DNA of 14,383 bases from an uncultured Muribaculaceae bacterium. GTDB taxonomy: Bacteria > Bacteroidota > Bacteroidia > Bacteroidales > Muribaculaceae. The position numbers were made by a program, and so were the translations under genes. The stretch lies in contig CAJUJB010000058.1 in the NCBI GenBank assembly GCA_910586595.1, positions 1-14,383 on the forward strand, read 5' to 3'. The notes under the pieces are model-generated. The model did no database searches. It saw only the letters and a list, made by a program, of their open reading frames with translations, and was not told the DNA's origin. Each line of letters opens with the position of its first letter. The first letter of the stretch is position 1. Shown here one piece after another: positions 1 to 7,214 of this stretch.

Positions 1-15
1 TAAAATGTATTTAGT

Positions 16-96
16 ATCCACGCTAAGATTGATTATACAAATTATCGCAAAATTACAAATTTTTTGCGACTCCAGCAAATCAACTGTAGCGTGGAT
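16..96. repeat. Nested inverted repeat around a promoter
   Basis: The outer arms are 16-34 and 78-96. Bases 16-25 (ATCCACGCTA) and 87-96 (TAGCGTGGAT) are perfect reverse complements; after three mismatched pairs, TTGATT (29-34) pairs with AATCAA (78-83). That makes 16 of 19 pairs. An inner pair, CGCAAAA (46-52) and TTTTGCG (62-68), has nearly the same centre (57 versus 56). The repeat starts seven bases past the cvfB stop and surrounds the leftward promoter at 48-79. It could be a large hairpin, a regulator site, or a small invertible segment; the sequence alone does not decide. No target-site duplication flanks it. Confidence 0.6.
48..79 (-). promoter_or_regulatory. Promoter for a gene off the left edge
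   Basis: On the minus strand the sequence reads TTTG (79-76), 20 bases, then TAATTTTG (55-48), an exact match to the Bacteroidetes sigma-70 pattern TTTG-N19..21-TAnnTTTG. Transcription would begin near 41 and leave the window. No ATG lies between there and base 1. A GTG at 21-19 opens a frame of seven codons to the edge and could be the start, but this is weak. The promoter lies just downstream of cvfB, so the left gene has its own start site. Confidence 0.6.
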
Positions 97-102
97 TGGC
101 GA

Positions 103-936
103 TCAGGCTTTGGATATGATTCCGTCGGCGCTTATCTCTATTCTGTGGTCGCGGTAAAGATGGCCAACGGCTTTCTTGAAGTCTTTCTTGGAGCAAGAAA
201 ATATCATTCCGATAATCTCGGGAGATGTCTTGTCGCCAACGGGCACCTGGTCGGGGCGGTCGAGATAGGCTAAGATGCGGTCGGCGAGTTCACCTTGGCG
301 TACTACGGCTTTGTCGTTGAGGGTGAGGTCAATCTTTCCGTCTTCGCGTACTTGCTTTACAAACGCGGTCACGGATTCTTCCAGCTCGATCGGGCGGAAA
401 ATCTCGTTGGCGTAGATTATGCCGCGGTGCAGATTGTCGACAATCACTTTATAGCCTATGGGGGTGTGCTCGATTACGAGCGCCGAGACTTTCTGGCCGG
501 GCTTGTAGTCGGGATATACGTTGCCGAGGAAACGGTCGATGCGGGCTGAGGCTACAATGCGGCCTGTCGATGCGTCGACATAGACGTATACGAGATATAT
601 GCCGCCTCTGCGCATCTTGATTTTCTGCTCGCTGAAGGGCACGAGAAGGTCTTTGGGCAGGCCCCAGTCCATGAAGGCGCCCACGTCATTCACCTCAGTA
701 ACCTCAAGGTATGCAAATTCGCCTACGGTGGCGAAAGGATGCTCTGTGGTGGCTATAGGGCGGTCTTCTGAGTCTTTGTATACGAAGACGTTGAGTGTGT
801 CTCCGACCTGTGGATTGGCCGGGAGGTATCTGCCGGGAATGAGTATTTCCTGTTCCTGCCCGGGCTCGCTGAGATAGGCGCCGAAATCTACGAGACGGCG
901 TATCTCCATATCTTGATATTTTCCTAATTGTATCAT
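103..936 (-). CDS. cvfB: CvfB-like S1-domain RNA-binding protein
   Basis: This 277-residue protein fits the CvfB/YitL family in length and layout. It has three S1-like OB folds at roughly residues 4-65, 70-135 and 142-210, then a winged-helix C-terminus (about 215-277). Visible S1-type features include VDFGAYL near residue 16 followed by EILIPGRYLP, and VGAFMDWGLPKDLLVPFSEQ near residue 85. In Staphylococcus aureus CvfB binds RNA and affects virulence gene expression; in Bacteroidales the target is unknown, so the role here is by family only. The start ATG at 936 follows a plausible promoter by about 15 bases. It is divergent from rsmG and appears to be monocistronic. Confidence 0.85.
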   Translation of the reverse strand: MIQLGKYQDMEIRRLVDFGAYLSEPGQEQEILIPGRYLPANPQVGDTLNVFVYKDSEDRPIATTEHPFATVGEFAYLEVTEVNDVGAFMDWGLPKDLLVPFSEQKIKMRRGGIYLVYVYVDASTGRIVASARIDRFLGNVYPDYKPGQKVSALVIEHTPIGYKVIVDNLHRGIIYANEIFRPIELEESVTAFVKQVREDGKIDLTLNDKAVVRQGELADRILAYLDRPDQVPVGDKTSPEIIGMIFSCSKKDFKKAVGHLYRDHRIEISADGIISKA

Positions 937-956
937 CTGTTAAATTTTTCAAACTG

Positions 957-987
957 CAAAGTAACGCTTTTTATTTGACGCGGCAAT
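957..987 (-). promoter_or_regulatory. Probable cvfB promoter
   Basis: On the minus strand ATTG (987-984), 19 bases, then TTACTTTG (964-957). Each box has one mismatch to the Bacteroidetes consensus. The transcription start would fall near 951, giving a leader of about 15 bases before the ATG at 936. Confidence 0.45.
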
Positions 988-1044
988 AAAAAATGCATTT
1001 TTTCGCCTGCGGCCATTGAAGCCGGGGGGAGGATGTGCAAAAAA

Positions 1045-1077
1045 TTTGGAATTGCGTCTAACTTATTCGTACTTTTG
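1045..1077 (+). promoter_or_regulatory. Promoter of rsmG-MBL unit
   Basis: TTTG (1045-1048), 21 bases, TACTTTTG (1070-1077): both boxes match the Bacteroidetes consensus exactly. The start would be near 1084, leaving a leader of about 43 bases to the ATG at 1127. It also shows that the longer reading frame opening at 1016 is not the translated form. Confidence 0.65.
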
Positions 1078-1126
1078 CATAGTAATTACATTATCAACAT
1101 TTACCCGGCACGTTTGTTTCACCGAT

Positions 1127-1792
1127 ATGGATATAAGTACACCTGATACTGTCGACCTGATAAAAAAATATTTTCCGGCCCTGAGCGCTGAGCAGCTTGA
1201 GGCTTTTGGACGCCTTGGCGATCTTTACCGCGAGTGGAATGCCAAGATCAATGTGGTGTCGCGTGCCGATACCGACAATCTGTATTGCCGCCATGTGCTA
1301 CATTCGCTGGCTCTGGCTGCATTTTTCGGCGATCTGGCTGATGGCACATCGCTGATGGATCTGGGCTGCGGAGGCGGGTTTCCCGGCATACCTCTGGCTA
1401 TATTTTACCCTGGTTGCCGGTTCCATCTGATCGACCGTATCGGTAAGAAGATCCGTGTGGCGTCGGAGGTGGCTCAGGCTGTAGGGCTGAAGAATGTGAC
1501 CTTCCAGCATGGCGACTCCGGTGAGTGCCATGAGCGCTTCGACTATGTTGTTAGCCGTGCTGTGATGCCTCTCGATGGGCTTGTGAAGGCTTGCTCACGC
1601 AATATTGTTACGGCGCCTGCCCATGCCAACCGCTATGCGCCCGGTCTGGCTTGTCTCAAAGGCGGCGACCTGGAAGAGGAGATTGCGGCTGTCCGTCGTC
1701 CGGTTGTGGAAATACCTGTGACGGATTTCTTCTCCGAGCCATTCTTCGCGACCAAGGAAATTGTTTATGTACCATTCGCAAAATTCAAGTAG
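1127..1792 (+). CDS. rsmG: 16S rRNA (guanine-527-N7) methyltransferase RsmG
   Basis: RsmG (GidB) transfers a methyl group from SAM to N7 of G527 in 16S rRNA; loss of it gives low-level streptomycin resistance in several bacteria. The 221 residues match the family's size. The SAM-binding loop DLGCGGGFPGIPLAI is at 78-92, the acidic strand end LID at 101-103, FDYVVSRAV at 138-146 and LKGGDLEEE at 177-185. The N-terminal helices contain the expected REWNAKINVVSR segment (35-46). The ATG at 1127 was chosen because the promoter at 1045-1077 lies inside the longer frame from 1016 and the 37 extra residues are not conserved-looking. The next gene begins one base after its stop. Confidence 0.95.
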   Translation: MDISTPDTVDLIKKYFPALSAEQLEAFGRLGDLYREWNAKINVVSRADTDNLYCRHVLHSLALAAFFGDLADGTSLMDLGCGGGFPGIPLAIFYPGCRFHLIDRIGKKIRVASEVAQAVGLKNVTFQHGDSGECHERFDYVVSRAVMPLDGLVKACSRNIVTAPAHANRYAPGLACLKGGDLEEEIAAVRRPVVEIPVTDFFSEPFFATKEIVYVPFAKFK

Positions 1793-1793
1793 T

Positions 1794-2447
1794 ATGCTGA
1801 AAATAAAGCAATTCGCCTTTAATCCTTTCGGCGAGAACACATATATACTTCTCGATACAGACTCAAAGGAGGCCTTAGTGGTTGATCCGGGGATGGCTTC
1901 TCCGGCTGAATGTGCGCTCTTCGACGACTTTATTTCGTCGAATGGCTTGAAACTGACGCAGATTATCAACACGCATCTTCATCTCGACCATTGCTTCGGC
2001 GATAACTATGTGCGTGATAAATACGGTGTGAAAGTCGCTGCCAACGAGGCCGATGCGGTGCTTGGGTCGAGTGTGGGCATGCAGGCCCGTCAGTTCGGCA
2101 TGGTTCCACCTGAAGGAGCCGATAGTGTGTCAATCGACGTTCCTCTCAAGGAAGGCGATGAGGTCAAGCTCGGGGCCTATACGCTTTATGTGATTGAGCT
2201 TGCGGGCCATTCGCCTGGCGGAATCGTGCTCTATTGCCCGGCTGGAGGCTTTGCCTTTGTGGGAGACTCCATCTTCTATGGCTCCATTGGCCGCACTGAC
2301 CTGCCAGGAGGTGACCATGCGACGCTTATATCGAATCTGCGGAATAAAGTGCTTACTCTGCCGGATGAGACGCAGTTATTGCCCGGCCACGACCGTATAA
2401 CGACGGTTGGACGTGAGAAAGAGCACAATATGTTTGTAAAGGGATAA
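1794..2447 (+). CDS. MBL-fold metallo-hydrolase (glyoxalase II-like)
   Basis: This is a single-domain metallo-beta-lactamase-fold hydrolase of 217 residues, close to the YcbL/type II glyoxalase group. The zinc ligands are all present: THLHLDH at 60-66 (H61, H63, D65, H66), H139 in GHSPGG, D158 in VGDSIF and H199 in PGHD. GRTDLPGGD at 166-174 is typical of the subgroup. Such enzymes hydrolyse thioesters such as S-lactoylglutathione or related esters; the substrate here is not known. The motif after H199 reads DRITTV where family members often have GPxTTI. ATG at 1794 follows the rsmG stop by one base, so the two are surely cotranscribed; the upstream in-frame ATG at 1761 lies inside rsmG. Confidence 0.88.
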   Translation: MLKIKQFAFNPFGENTYILLDTDSKEALVVDPGMASPAECALFDDFISSNGLKLTQIINTHLHLDHCFGDNYVRDKYGVKVAANEADAVLGSSVGMQARQFGMVPPEGADSVSIDVPLKEGDEVKLGAYTLYVIELAGHSPGGIVLYCPAGGFAFVGDSIFYGSIGRTDLPGGDHATLISNLRNKVLTLPDETQLLPGHDRITTVGREKEHNMFVKG

Positions 2448-3287
2448 TCAGAATAGAGCTTTGGCTTTTGCCGGAGATAGCCCGAGCTTGACTGCGCGGG
2501 CTGCATCGGCATGTGCTTCGTCGAGGCGGTATCTGTCGCGGTTGAGCTGTGCCCGGTAATAATAGAGCTCCGGGTCGTCGGGGTAGCGTTTGAGGCCTTC
2601 AGAGATGGTGGCGGAGGCATCGGTGAGTCGTCCGATGGCGAGCTGGCAGCCTGCGAGAGATGCGTAATACTCCGGCGCGGGATCTGTGGCGACGAGTTTT
2701 TCGAAGTATGGTATGGCTTCCTTGTCGCGGCCAGTGAGAGAGTATAGAGCCGATAAGGCCTGGGCTGTGGCAGGCTCGTCGGGGGCTGTAGCCTTGAGCA
2801 CGTTGAAGTCTGTCTCGGCGGTGGCAGCGTCGCCTGAGTAGAGGGCTATCGTGCCATGGTAAAACCGGGCCTCGGTATTCAATGAATCGGCTGCGATGAC
2901 GGCTGAAAAGTCGTTCATAGCCTCTTTGTCTCGGCCCATTTTGAGCAATACGCGGGCACGGTTGGTGAGGATGGTGCGCATTGCAGGAGCCCTGCGGTGA
3001 GCCTCGTCGAGGGTTGCAAGTGCGAGTGAATCCTGATCCATGTAGCTGTATATCATGCCGAGGTTCGACATGAGGAGTATGTTCTCGGGCGAGTCGGGCC
3101 GGATAGACATGGCGTCGATCAAGCGGGCAGAGGCTTCTTCGTAGTTGCCGTCGGCTATGGCTTTATCGGCTTGTCCGCAGAGGAGGAAATAGGGGTCTTC
3201 TTCGTCGTCGGGCACTGATGGTGCTGCGGCGAAGATTGCCAGCGGGCAGAGCGCGAGAATTGCGTAGAGGAAGAGGGATCGTATCAT
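2448..3287 (-). CDS. Secreted tetratricopeptide-repeat protein
   Basis: The protein has 279 residues. A signal peptide is visible: M-I-R, a hydrophobic run at 4-20, then AAAPSV with likely cleavage near residue 21. It is followed by an acidic stretch (DDEEDPYF). C14 is preceded by Leu, so it does not form a good lipobox. From about residue 34 to the end it is tandem TPR-like helical repeats; clear ones start near 34 (ADGNYEEASARLIDAM), 106 (MGRDKEAMNDFSAVIAADS), 140, 175 (TGRDKEAIPYFEKLVATDP) and 240. It is probably a periplasmic scaffold; no catalytic motif is seen. Its ATG overlaps the lgt stop (ATGA), so it is translationally coupled to lgt. Its stop codon abuts the MBL-gene stop. No specific function can be assigned. 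Confidence 0.85.
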   Translation of the reverse strand: MIRSLFLYAILALCPLAIFAAAPSVPDDEEDPYFLLCGQADKAIADGNYEEASARLIDAMSIRPDSPENILLMSNLGMIYSYMDQDSLALATLDEAHRRAPAMRTILTNRARVLLKMGRDKEAMNDFSAVIAADSLNTEARFYHGTIALYSGDAATAETDFNVLKATAPDEPATAQALSALYSLTGRDKEAIPYFEKLVATDPAPEYYASLAGCQLAIGRLTDASATISEGLKRYPDDPELYYYRAQLNRDRYRLDEAHADAARAVKLGLSPAKAKALF

Positions 3288-4141
3288 TTTTTAGCTGTCG
3301 GGTCGGGTGCGTATGCGTTGGGGTACGACATCTGTATGCGCTTGTGAGTAAGAGCCCATACGATGAGGAATATGCCGAGGGCTATGAAGGGGAGGCTCAG
3401 AAGCTGGCCCATGTTGTACTGCATGGTTGCCTCGAAGGCCACCTGGTCATTCTTTATGAATTCGATGAGGAAGCGTGAGCCGAAGGTGCCTACGAGGAAT
3501 GTGCCGAACAGAAGGCCCGGACGTTCGCCGCAGTTTCGTTTCCAGTACATCCACATCATCAGGCCGAAGAGGGCCAGGTAACACAGTGCCTCGTAGATCT
3601 GCGTGGGATGGCATGCAAGGCCGTAATATAGCTCGTTCCACTCTTGCGAGCGTACAAAGAGGAATCCCCAAGGCAGGTCGGTGGGGTAGCCGAATATCTC
3701 GGAGTTCATGAGGTTTCCGATGCGGATAAGGCATCCTACGAGCGCTATGGCCACGGTGAGGCGGTCGAATGTCCACAAGGGATTTCGCTTGGTGGTGAAT
3801 ATGGAGAAGAGGATTACTGCCAGTATTATGCCTATGGCGCCTCCGTGGCTGGCGAGTCCGCCTTCCCATGTGGCGAGTATCTTCCAAGGATGGGCCGAGT
3901 AGTAATCCCACTGATAGAAAAATACGTGTCCGAGACGTGCGCCTACTATGGTGGCGACTCCGACGTATATAAGCAGTATTCCGAGCCATTTCTCAGGGGC
4001 TCCTTCACGCTTGAACATGCGGGCTACGATGTTGAATCCGAGCCAGAATCCGATGGCGAACATCAGGCCGTACCAGCGTACTGTGACGAAGCTGTCGATG
4101 ATCGTTGGGTTGACATCCCAGGTGATGAATGATGGTAACAT
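3284..4141 (-). CDS. lgt: Prolipoprotein diacylglyceryl transferase
   Basis: Lgt moves diacylglycerol from phosphatidylglycerol to the lipobox cysteine of prolipoproteins, the first step of lipoprotein maturation, in the inner membrane. The 285 residues and about seven membrane segments fit the family. Signature residues visible: VRWYGLMFAIGF (Y24), GARLGHVFFY (67-76), EGGLASHGGAIG (93-104, the HGG motif with H99), RIGNLMNSEIFG (140-151, including R140, N143 and E148), HPTQIYEAL (178-186) and GSRFLIEFIKNDQ (221-233, R223). It lies two bases after the symporter stop and overlaps the TPR gene by four bases, so it belongs to a three-gene unit. One client in this window would be the GH109 lipoprotein. 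Confidence 0.96.
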   Translation of the reverse strand: MLPSFITWDVNPTIIDSFVTVRWYGLMFAIGFWLGFNIVARMFKREGAPEKWLGILLIYVGVATIVGARLGHVFFYQWDYYSAHPWKILATWEGGLASHGGAIGIILAVILFSIFTTKRNPLWTFDRLTVAIALVGCLIRIGNLMNSEIFGYPTDLPWGFLFVRSQEWNELYYGLACHPTQIYEALCYLALFGLMMWMYWKRNCGERPGLLFGTFLVGTFGSRFLIEFIKNDQVAFEATMQYNMGQLLSLPFIALGIFLIVWALTHKRIQMSYPNAYAPDPTAKK

Positions 4142-4143
4142 GC

Positions 4144-5550
4144 TTATCTGTTGGTTTTCTTATCTTTTGCGAAATATTCGGCTGTTGCTTTACGCACTTT
4201 GGGGCTCAATGCGAGTACGGCGATCATGGTGGGGATGGCCATCAGTGCGTAGAAGAGGTCGCAGGCTCCGACGGCAGCCTCAAGGGGCACGATGGCGAAG
4301 ATGACGAGTGAGGCGAGGAAGAACCATGCGTAGAGCTTGCCCCGGCGGGTGCCGAAGAGGTAGTTGGCGCAGGTGGTGCCGTAGAATGAGTAACTGAACA
4401 TCGACGACATGGCGAAGCATATCACAACGCACATGAGGAGAATGTCGCCGGCGGGAATGCCTTTGGCGAAGGCTTGCATGGCCACTTCGAGGCCTTTGAC
4501 ACCGTCGACGTCTATGTTGCCGCACAGGAGGATGGCCACGGCTGTGAGGGTGCATACCAGGCCAGAGTCTATGCTTGGGCCGAGCATGGCGATGAGGCCT
4601 TCACGGACGGGCTGACGGTTGCTGGAGGCTCCGTGCATGATAGATGCCGTGCCTATGCCTGCGTCGTTGACGAGGGCTGCTCTGCGGGCTCCGATAATGG
4701 CGATGCCTGCGAATGCACCGAATCCGGCCTTGAGGTTGAAGGCTTCGGTGAAGATGCGCTCGAAGACTGCGGGCACTCCCGATATGTTGGTGATGATGAT
4801 GTATAGCACCATGAGGAAGTAGAGGCCTACCATGAAGGGCACCATGACTGTGGCTACACGGGCAATGCGCTTGATGCCACCGAGTATGACTACGGCGACC
4901 ACTATGGCTATGGCGCAGCCGAAGAGGAGGCGGAATGCGCGTACGTTCTCGAGGCCGAGGGCTCCTCCTATGCTTGAGAGGAAGGTGCTTGAGGCTATGC
5001 CGTCGGGGGTGGTGAAGGTGGCCATGAAGGCTTCTGTTAGCTGGTTGGCGTTCATGATGCACATGGTGCCGAAGAGGCCTGCAATGGCGAAGAATTTGGC
5101 GAGGGGGCGCCATTTCATGCCGAGGCCTTGCTCGATGATGTGCATGGGGCCTCCCTGCGGATTACCCTGGTCATCTTTGCCCTTGTACATGATGGCGAGG
5201 ACTCCCTCGTGATATTTGGTGCACATGCCCACCAGGGCGCTGACCCACATCCAGAATATTGCTCCGGGGCCGCCGAGGACGAGGGCTATGGCTACGCCGG
5301 CAATGTTCCCGAGGCCTACAGTGGCTGCAACGACTGATGCGAGGGCCTGCACAGATGAGATCTGACCGTCGGATGCGGAGCCTGCCGGTTTACGCTTCAG
5401 CTCGGCCAGTGCGTCGGGCAAGTGCCTTATCGATACGAGGCCGGAGGATATGAAAAGGTAGAGTCCTCCGCCTATGAGCAGGAAAAAAAGCGGGTATCCG
5501 CCAAGCAGGTCGGCTGCGTCGATTAAAAATTGTCCTATCTTTTCAAACAT
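4144..5550 (-). CDS. AGCS-family alanine/glycine:cation symporter
   Basis: This is a sodium- or proton-coupled amino-acid uptake protein of the AGCS family (TC 2.A.25; AlsT/DagA/AgcS), 468 residues with about 11 membrane helices. Family signatures: SSVQALASVVAATVGLGNIA (residues 65-84), GGPGAIFWMWVSALVGM (93-109), and RRAALVNDAGIGTASIMHGA (289-308). The last is usually NEAGMGSAP in characterised members, so N-D replaces N-E here. The frame also opens at a GTG (5556), but that base lies in the -7 box TACCTTTG, so ATG 5550 is preferred; transcription would then start within a few bases of it. First gene of the symporter-lgt-TPR unit. Substrate is likely alanine or glycine by family, not shown by the sequence. 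Confidence 0.92.
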   Translation of the reverse strand: MFEKIGQFLIDAADLLGGYPLFFLLIGGGLYLFISSGLVSIRHLPDALAELKRKPAGSASDGQISSVQALASVVAATVGLGNIAGVAIALVLGGPGAIFWMWVSALVGMCTKYHEGVLAIMYKGKDDQGNPQGGPMHIIEQGLGMKWRPLAKFFAIAGLFGTMCIMNANQLTEAFMATFTTPDGIASSTFLSSIGGALGLENVRAFRLLFGCAIAIVVAVVILGGIKRIARVATVMVPFMVGLYFLMVLYIIITNISGVPAVFERIFTEAFNLKAGFGAFAGIAIIGARRAALVNDAGIGTASIMHGASSNRQPVREGLIAMLGPSIDSGLVCTLTAVAILLCGNIDVDGVKGLEVAMQAFAKGIPAGDILLMCVVICFAMSSMFSYSFYGTTCANYLFGTRRGKLYAWFFLASLVIFAIVPLEAAVGACDLFYALMAIPTMIAVLALSPKVRKATAEYFAKDKKTNR

Positions 5551-5555
5551 AGGCA

Positions 5556-5563
5556 CAAAGGTA
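5556..5563 (-). promoter_or_regulatory. -7 box of symporter-lgt-TPR unit
   Basis: TACCTTTG on the minus strand matches the Bacteroidetes -7 consensus TAnnTTTG exactly and sits in the familiar ACAAAGGTACGA context. No TTTG is found 19-21 bases upstream, so only half of the promoter is supported. The box ends five bases before the ATG at 5550, which implies almost no leader. Confidence 0.45.
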
Positions 5564-5627
5564 CGACTTTTTCGGCGATTAGAGGCTATGCTAACATATT
5601 TTAAAGCGAATGCCGGGCTATAAATGA

Positions 5628-5649
5628 CAAGCGGCGCAAAAGTCGCTTG
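5628..5649 (-). terminator. Possible weak terminator after MFS gene
   Basis: CAAGCG (5628-5633) and CGCTTG (5644-5649) form a perfect six-pair stem with a ten-base loop, about 50 bases after the MFS stop. On the minus strand it is followed by TCATTTATAG, which is only loosely U-rich, so intrinsic termination is uncertain. The rest of the gap between 5564 and 5699 shows nothing else I can name. Confidence 0.25.
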
Positions 5650-5699
5650 AACTTCTGCACCGCCATGTCTATGCGGTTGTGATTGGGCTATGGTTGTAA

Positions 5700-7139
5700 T
5701 CAGGCGTCGGCTTCCTGATCTTCGGCTTCGAGGGCCTGAGTGTTGCTCTTGATGTTGGGCGACTCAAGGCCGTAGTTGTGCTTGGCGTTGAGGATCTTGA
5801 GCCAGATGCCGAAGATGAGGGCGAGTACACCGAGGCTTGCGAAGAGGAGCATCGGGGCTGTGTAGTTGTAGTCCATAGGGTCGGTTACGCCGGGGTTGCT
5901 CCACATGAGCACCTTGCCGATGAGGATGGGGAAGAGGGCGAGGCCGATGTTCTGTACCCAGAAGATGAGCGAGTATGCCGATCCCAGGTAGCGGGCTTCC
6001 ATGATCTTGGGCACTGAGGGCCAGAGCGATGCCGGAACGAGCGAGAACGATATGCCGAGGACAACGATGGCGGTGAATGCCAGCCATGTGTAGGGATATT
6101 GGGGCAGCAGGAGTGCGAATGTGAGGTGGCAGATGATCATGAGCACTGCACCGCCGATGAGCATTGTGGCGCCTTTGCCGAAGCGGTCGAGCACGTATCC
6201 GAGCACGGGTGTGAGGGCTGCGGCTCCGATGGGGAACCAGCGGAATATGTCGGCGGCGGCCTGCTCGCTCATGCCGAGGTTGCACTGGAGCATGTTGGTG
6301 GCGAAGCGCTGGAAGGGGAAGATGGCTGAGTAATAGAGCACGCAGAGGAGGGCGATGATCCAGAAGAGGCGGCTTGAGAGGATTTTGCCTACGTCGCTCA
6401 TCTTGAATTCTTCTTCCGAGGTCTGGTCGCCAGAGGCAGCTTTGTCGGCTGCGAGCTCCTTGTCGAGGCGTGTGTCCATGAATGTGAACACGATGTAAGA
6501 TATGAGGCCTATGAGCAGGAGGGCGGTGCAGAATGCCACGGGGGTGACAACGGTGGGCTCACCCATCCAGCCTGCGAGGCGGGGAGATATGGTGAAGATT
6601 ACCCACACGCCTACTCGGGCGAGTGCCATCTCGAGGCCCATGGCGAGAGCCATCTCATGTCCTTCGAACCATTTGGCGAGTGTCTTTGATACGGTGATGC
6701 CGGCCATCTCGCATCCGCAGCCGAAGATCATGAAGCCAAGTGCGGCGAGTTTGGCGCTGCCGGGCATCTCAACCCACCATGACGAGAGCCACTGCTCGAA
6801 GGCTGTGCCTGCGAAGAAGTCGCTGATGGCGTAGAGCTTGATGCATGCGCCGATAAACATGACTGATGCCGAGAGGGTGCCTGTGAATCGCACGCCCATC
6901 TTGTCGAGGATGATGCCGGCAATGATGAGGAATCCGAATACGTTGAGGATATACTCGGCTCCGGCGTAGTAACCGAAGGCTGCGGGTGACCATCCGAGCT
7001 GGGTCTCCACCAGAGACTGCAGGGGCGACATAACATCCACAAACATATAGGCGAAGAACATCATCAACGCCACCAGCACAAGGGCTGTCCAGCGCGCCCA
7101 CGCTTTATCGCGGAGCGTCGCTCTAATCAATTCTGTCAT
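5700..7139 (-). CDS. MFS transporter, MFSD1-like
   Basis: A 479-residue major facilitator protein with twelve predicted helices (first about 18-36, last about 428-449). MFS motif A is seen after helix 2 as GIILDKMGVR (75-84) and a second, degenerate copy GYVLDRFG at 314-321. A hydrophilic loop (222-255) separates the two halves and the tail is acidic. SLWPSVPKIMEARYLGSAYS (371-390), then WVQNIGLALFPILIG (394-408), recalls the C-terminal half of MFSD1, the animal lysosomal dipeptide transporter, and MALAMGLEMALARVG (163-177) recalls its N-terminal half. That comparison is from memory, without an alignment, so a di-/tripeptide substrate is only a hypothesis. It has its own promoter and lies 75 bases after the response regulator gene. 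Confidence 0.88.
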   Translation of the reverse strand: MTELIRATLRDKAWARWTALVLVALMMFFAYMFVDVMSPLQSLVETQLGWSPAAFGYYAGAEYILNVFGFLIIAGIILDKMGVRFTGTLSASVMFIGACIKLYAISDFFAGTAFEQWLSSWWVEMPGSAKLAALGFMIFGCGCEMAGITVSKTLAKWFEGHEMALAMGLEMALARVGVWVIFTISPRLAGWMGEPTVVTPVAFCTALLLIGLISYIVFTFMDTRLDKELAADKAASGDQTSEEEFKMSDVGKILSSRLFWIIALLCVLYYSAIFPFQRFATNMLQCNLGMSEQAAADIFRWFPIGAAALTPVLGYVLDRFGKGATMLIGGAVLMIICHLTFALLLPQYPYTWLAFTAIVVLGISFSLVPASLWPSVPKIMEARYLGSAYSLIFWVQNIGLALFPILIGKVLMWSNPGVTDPMDYNYTAPMLLFASLGVLALIFGIWLKILNAKHNYGLESPNIKSNTQALEAEDQEADA

Positions 7140-7169
7140 TTAAGCAATTACTTTTGGTTTATTTTTGCG

Positions 7170-7201
7170 CAAAATTACAATTTTTCGCTGATTTCAGCAA
7201 A
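7170..7201 (-). promoter_or_regulatory. Promoter of the MFS transporter gene
   Basis: On the minus strand TTTG (7201-7198), 20 bases, TAATTTTG (7177-7170): exact consensus in both boxes. The start would lie near 7163, with a leader of about 24 bases. Bases 7187-7198 form a short dyad, GCTGA-TT-TCAGC as read on the plus strand, inside the spacer next to the -33 box, a position where a regulator could act. Confidence 0.65.
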
Positions 7202-7214
7202 AAAAGGTGCAGGG

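Noticed and set aside
16..96. Miniature transposable element
   Set aside because: Inverted termini are present but no target-site duplication is seen and no second copy occurs in the window.
1016..1126. N-terminal extension of RsmG by 37 residues
   Set aside because: The rsmG promoter boxes (1045-1077) lie inside it and the residues do not look like the family N-terminus.
2479..2502. AGCCCG/CGGGCT inverted repeat as a terminator for the MBL gene
   Set aside because: Six-pair stem inside the TPR coding region with no following U-tract; likely coding coincidence.
5550..5556. GTG start two codons upstream for the symporter
   Set aside because: It overlaps the -7 box, so it would not be on the transcript if that promoter is used.
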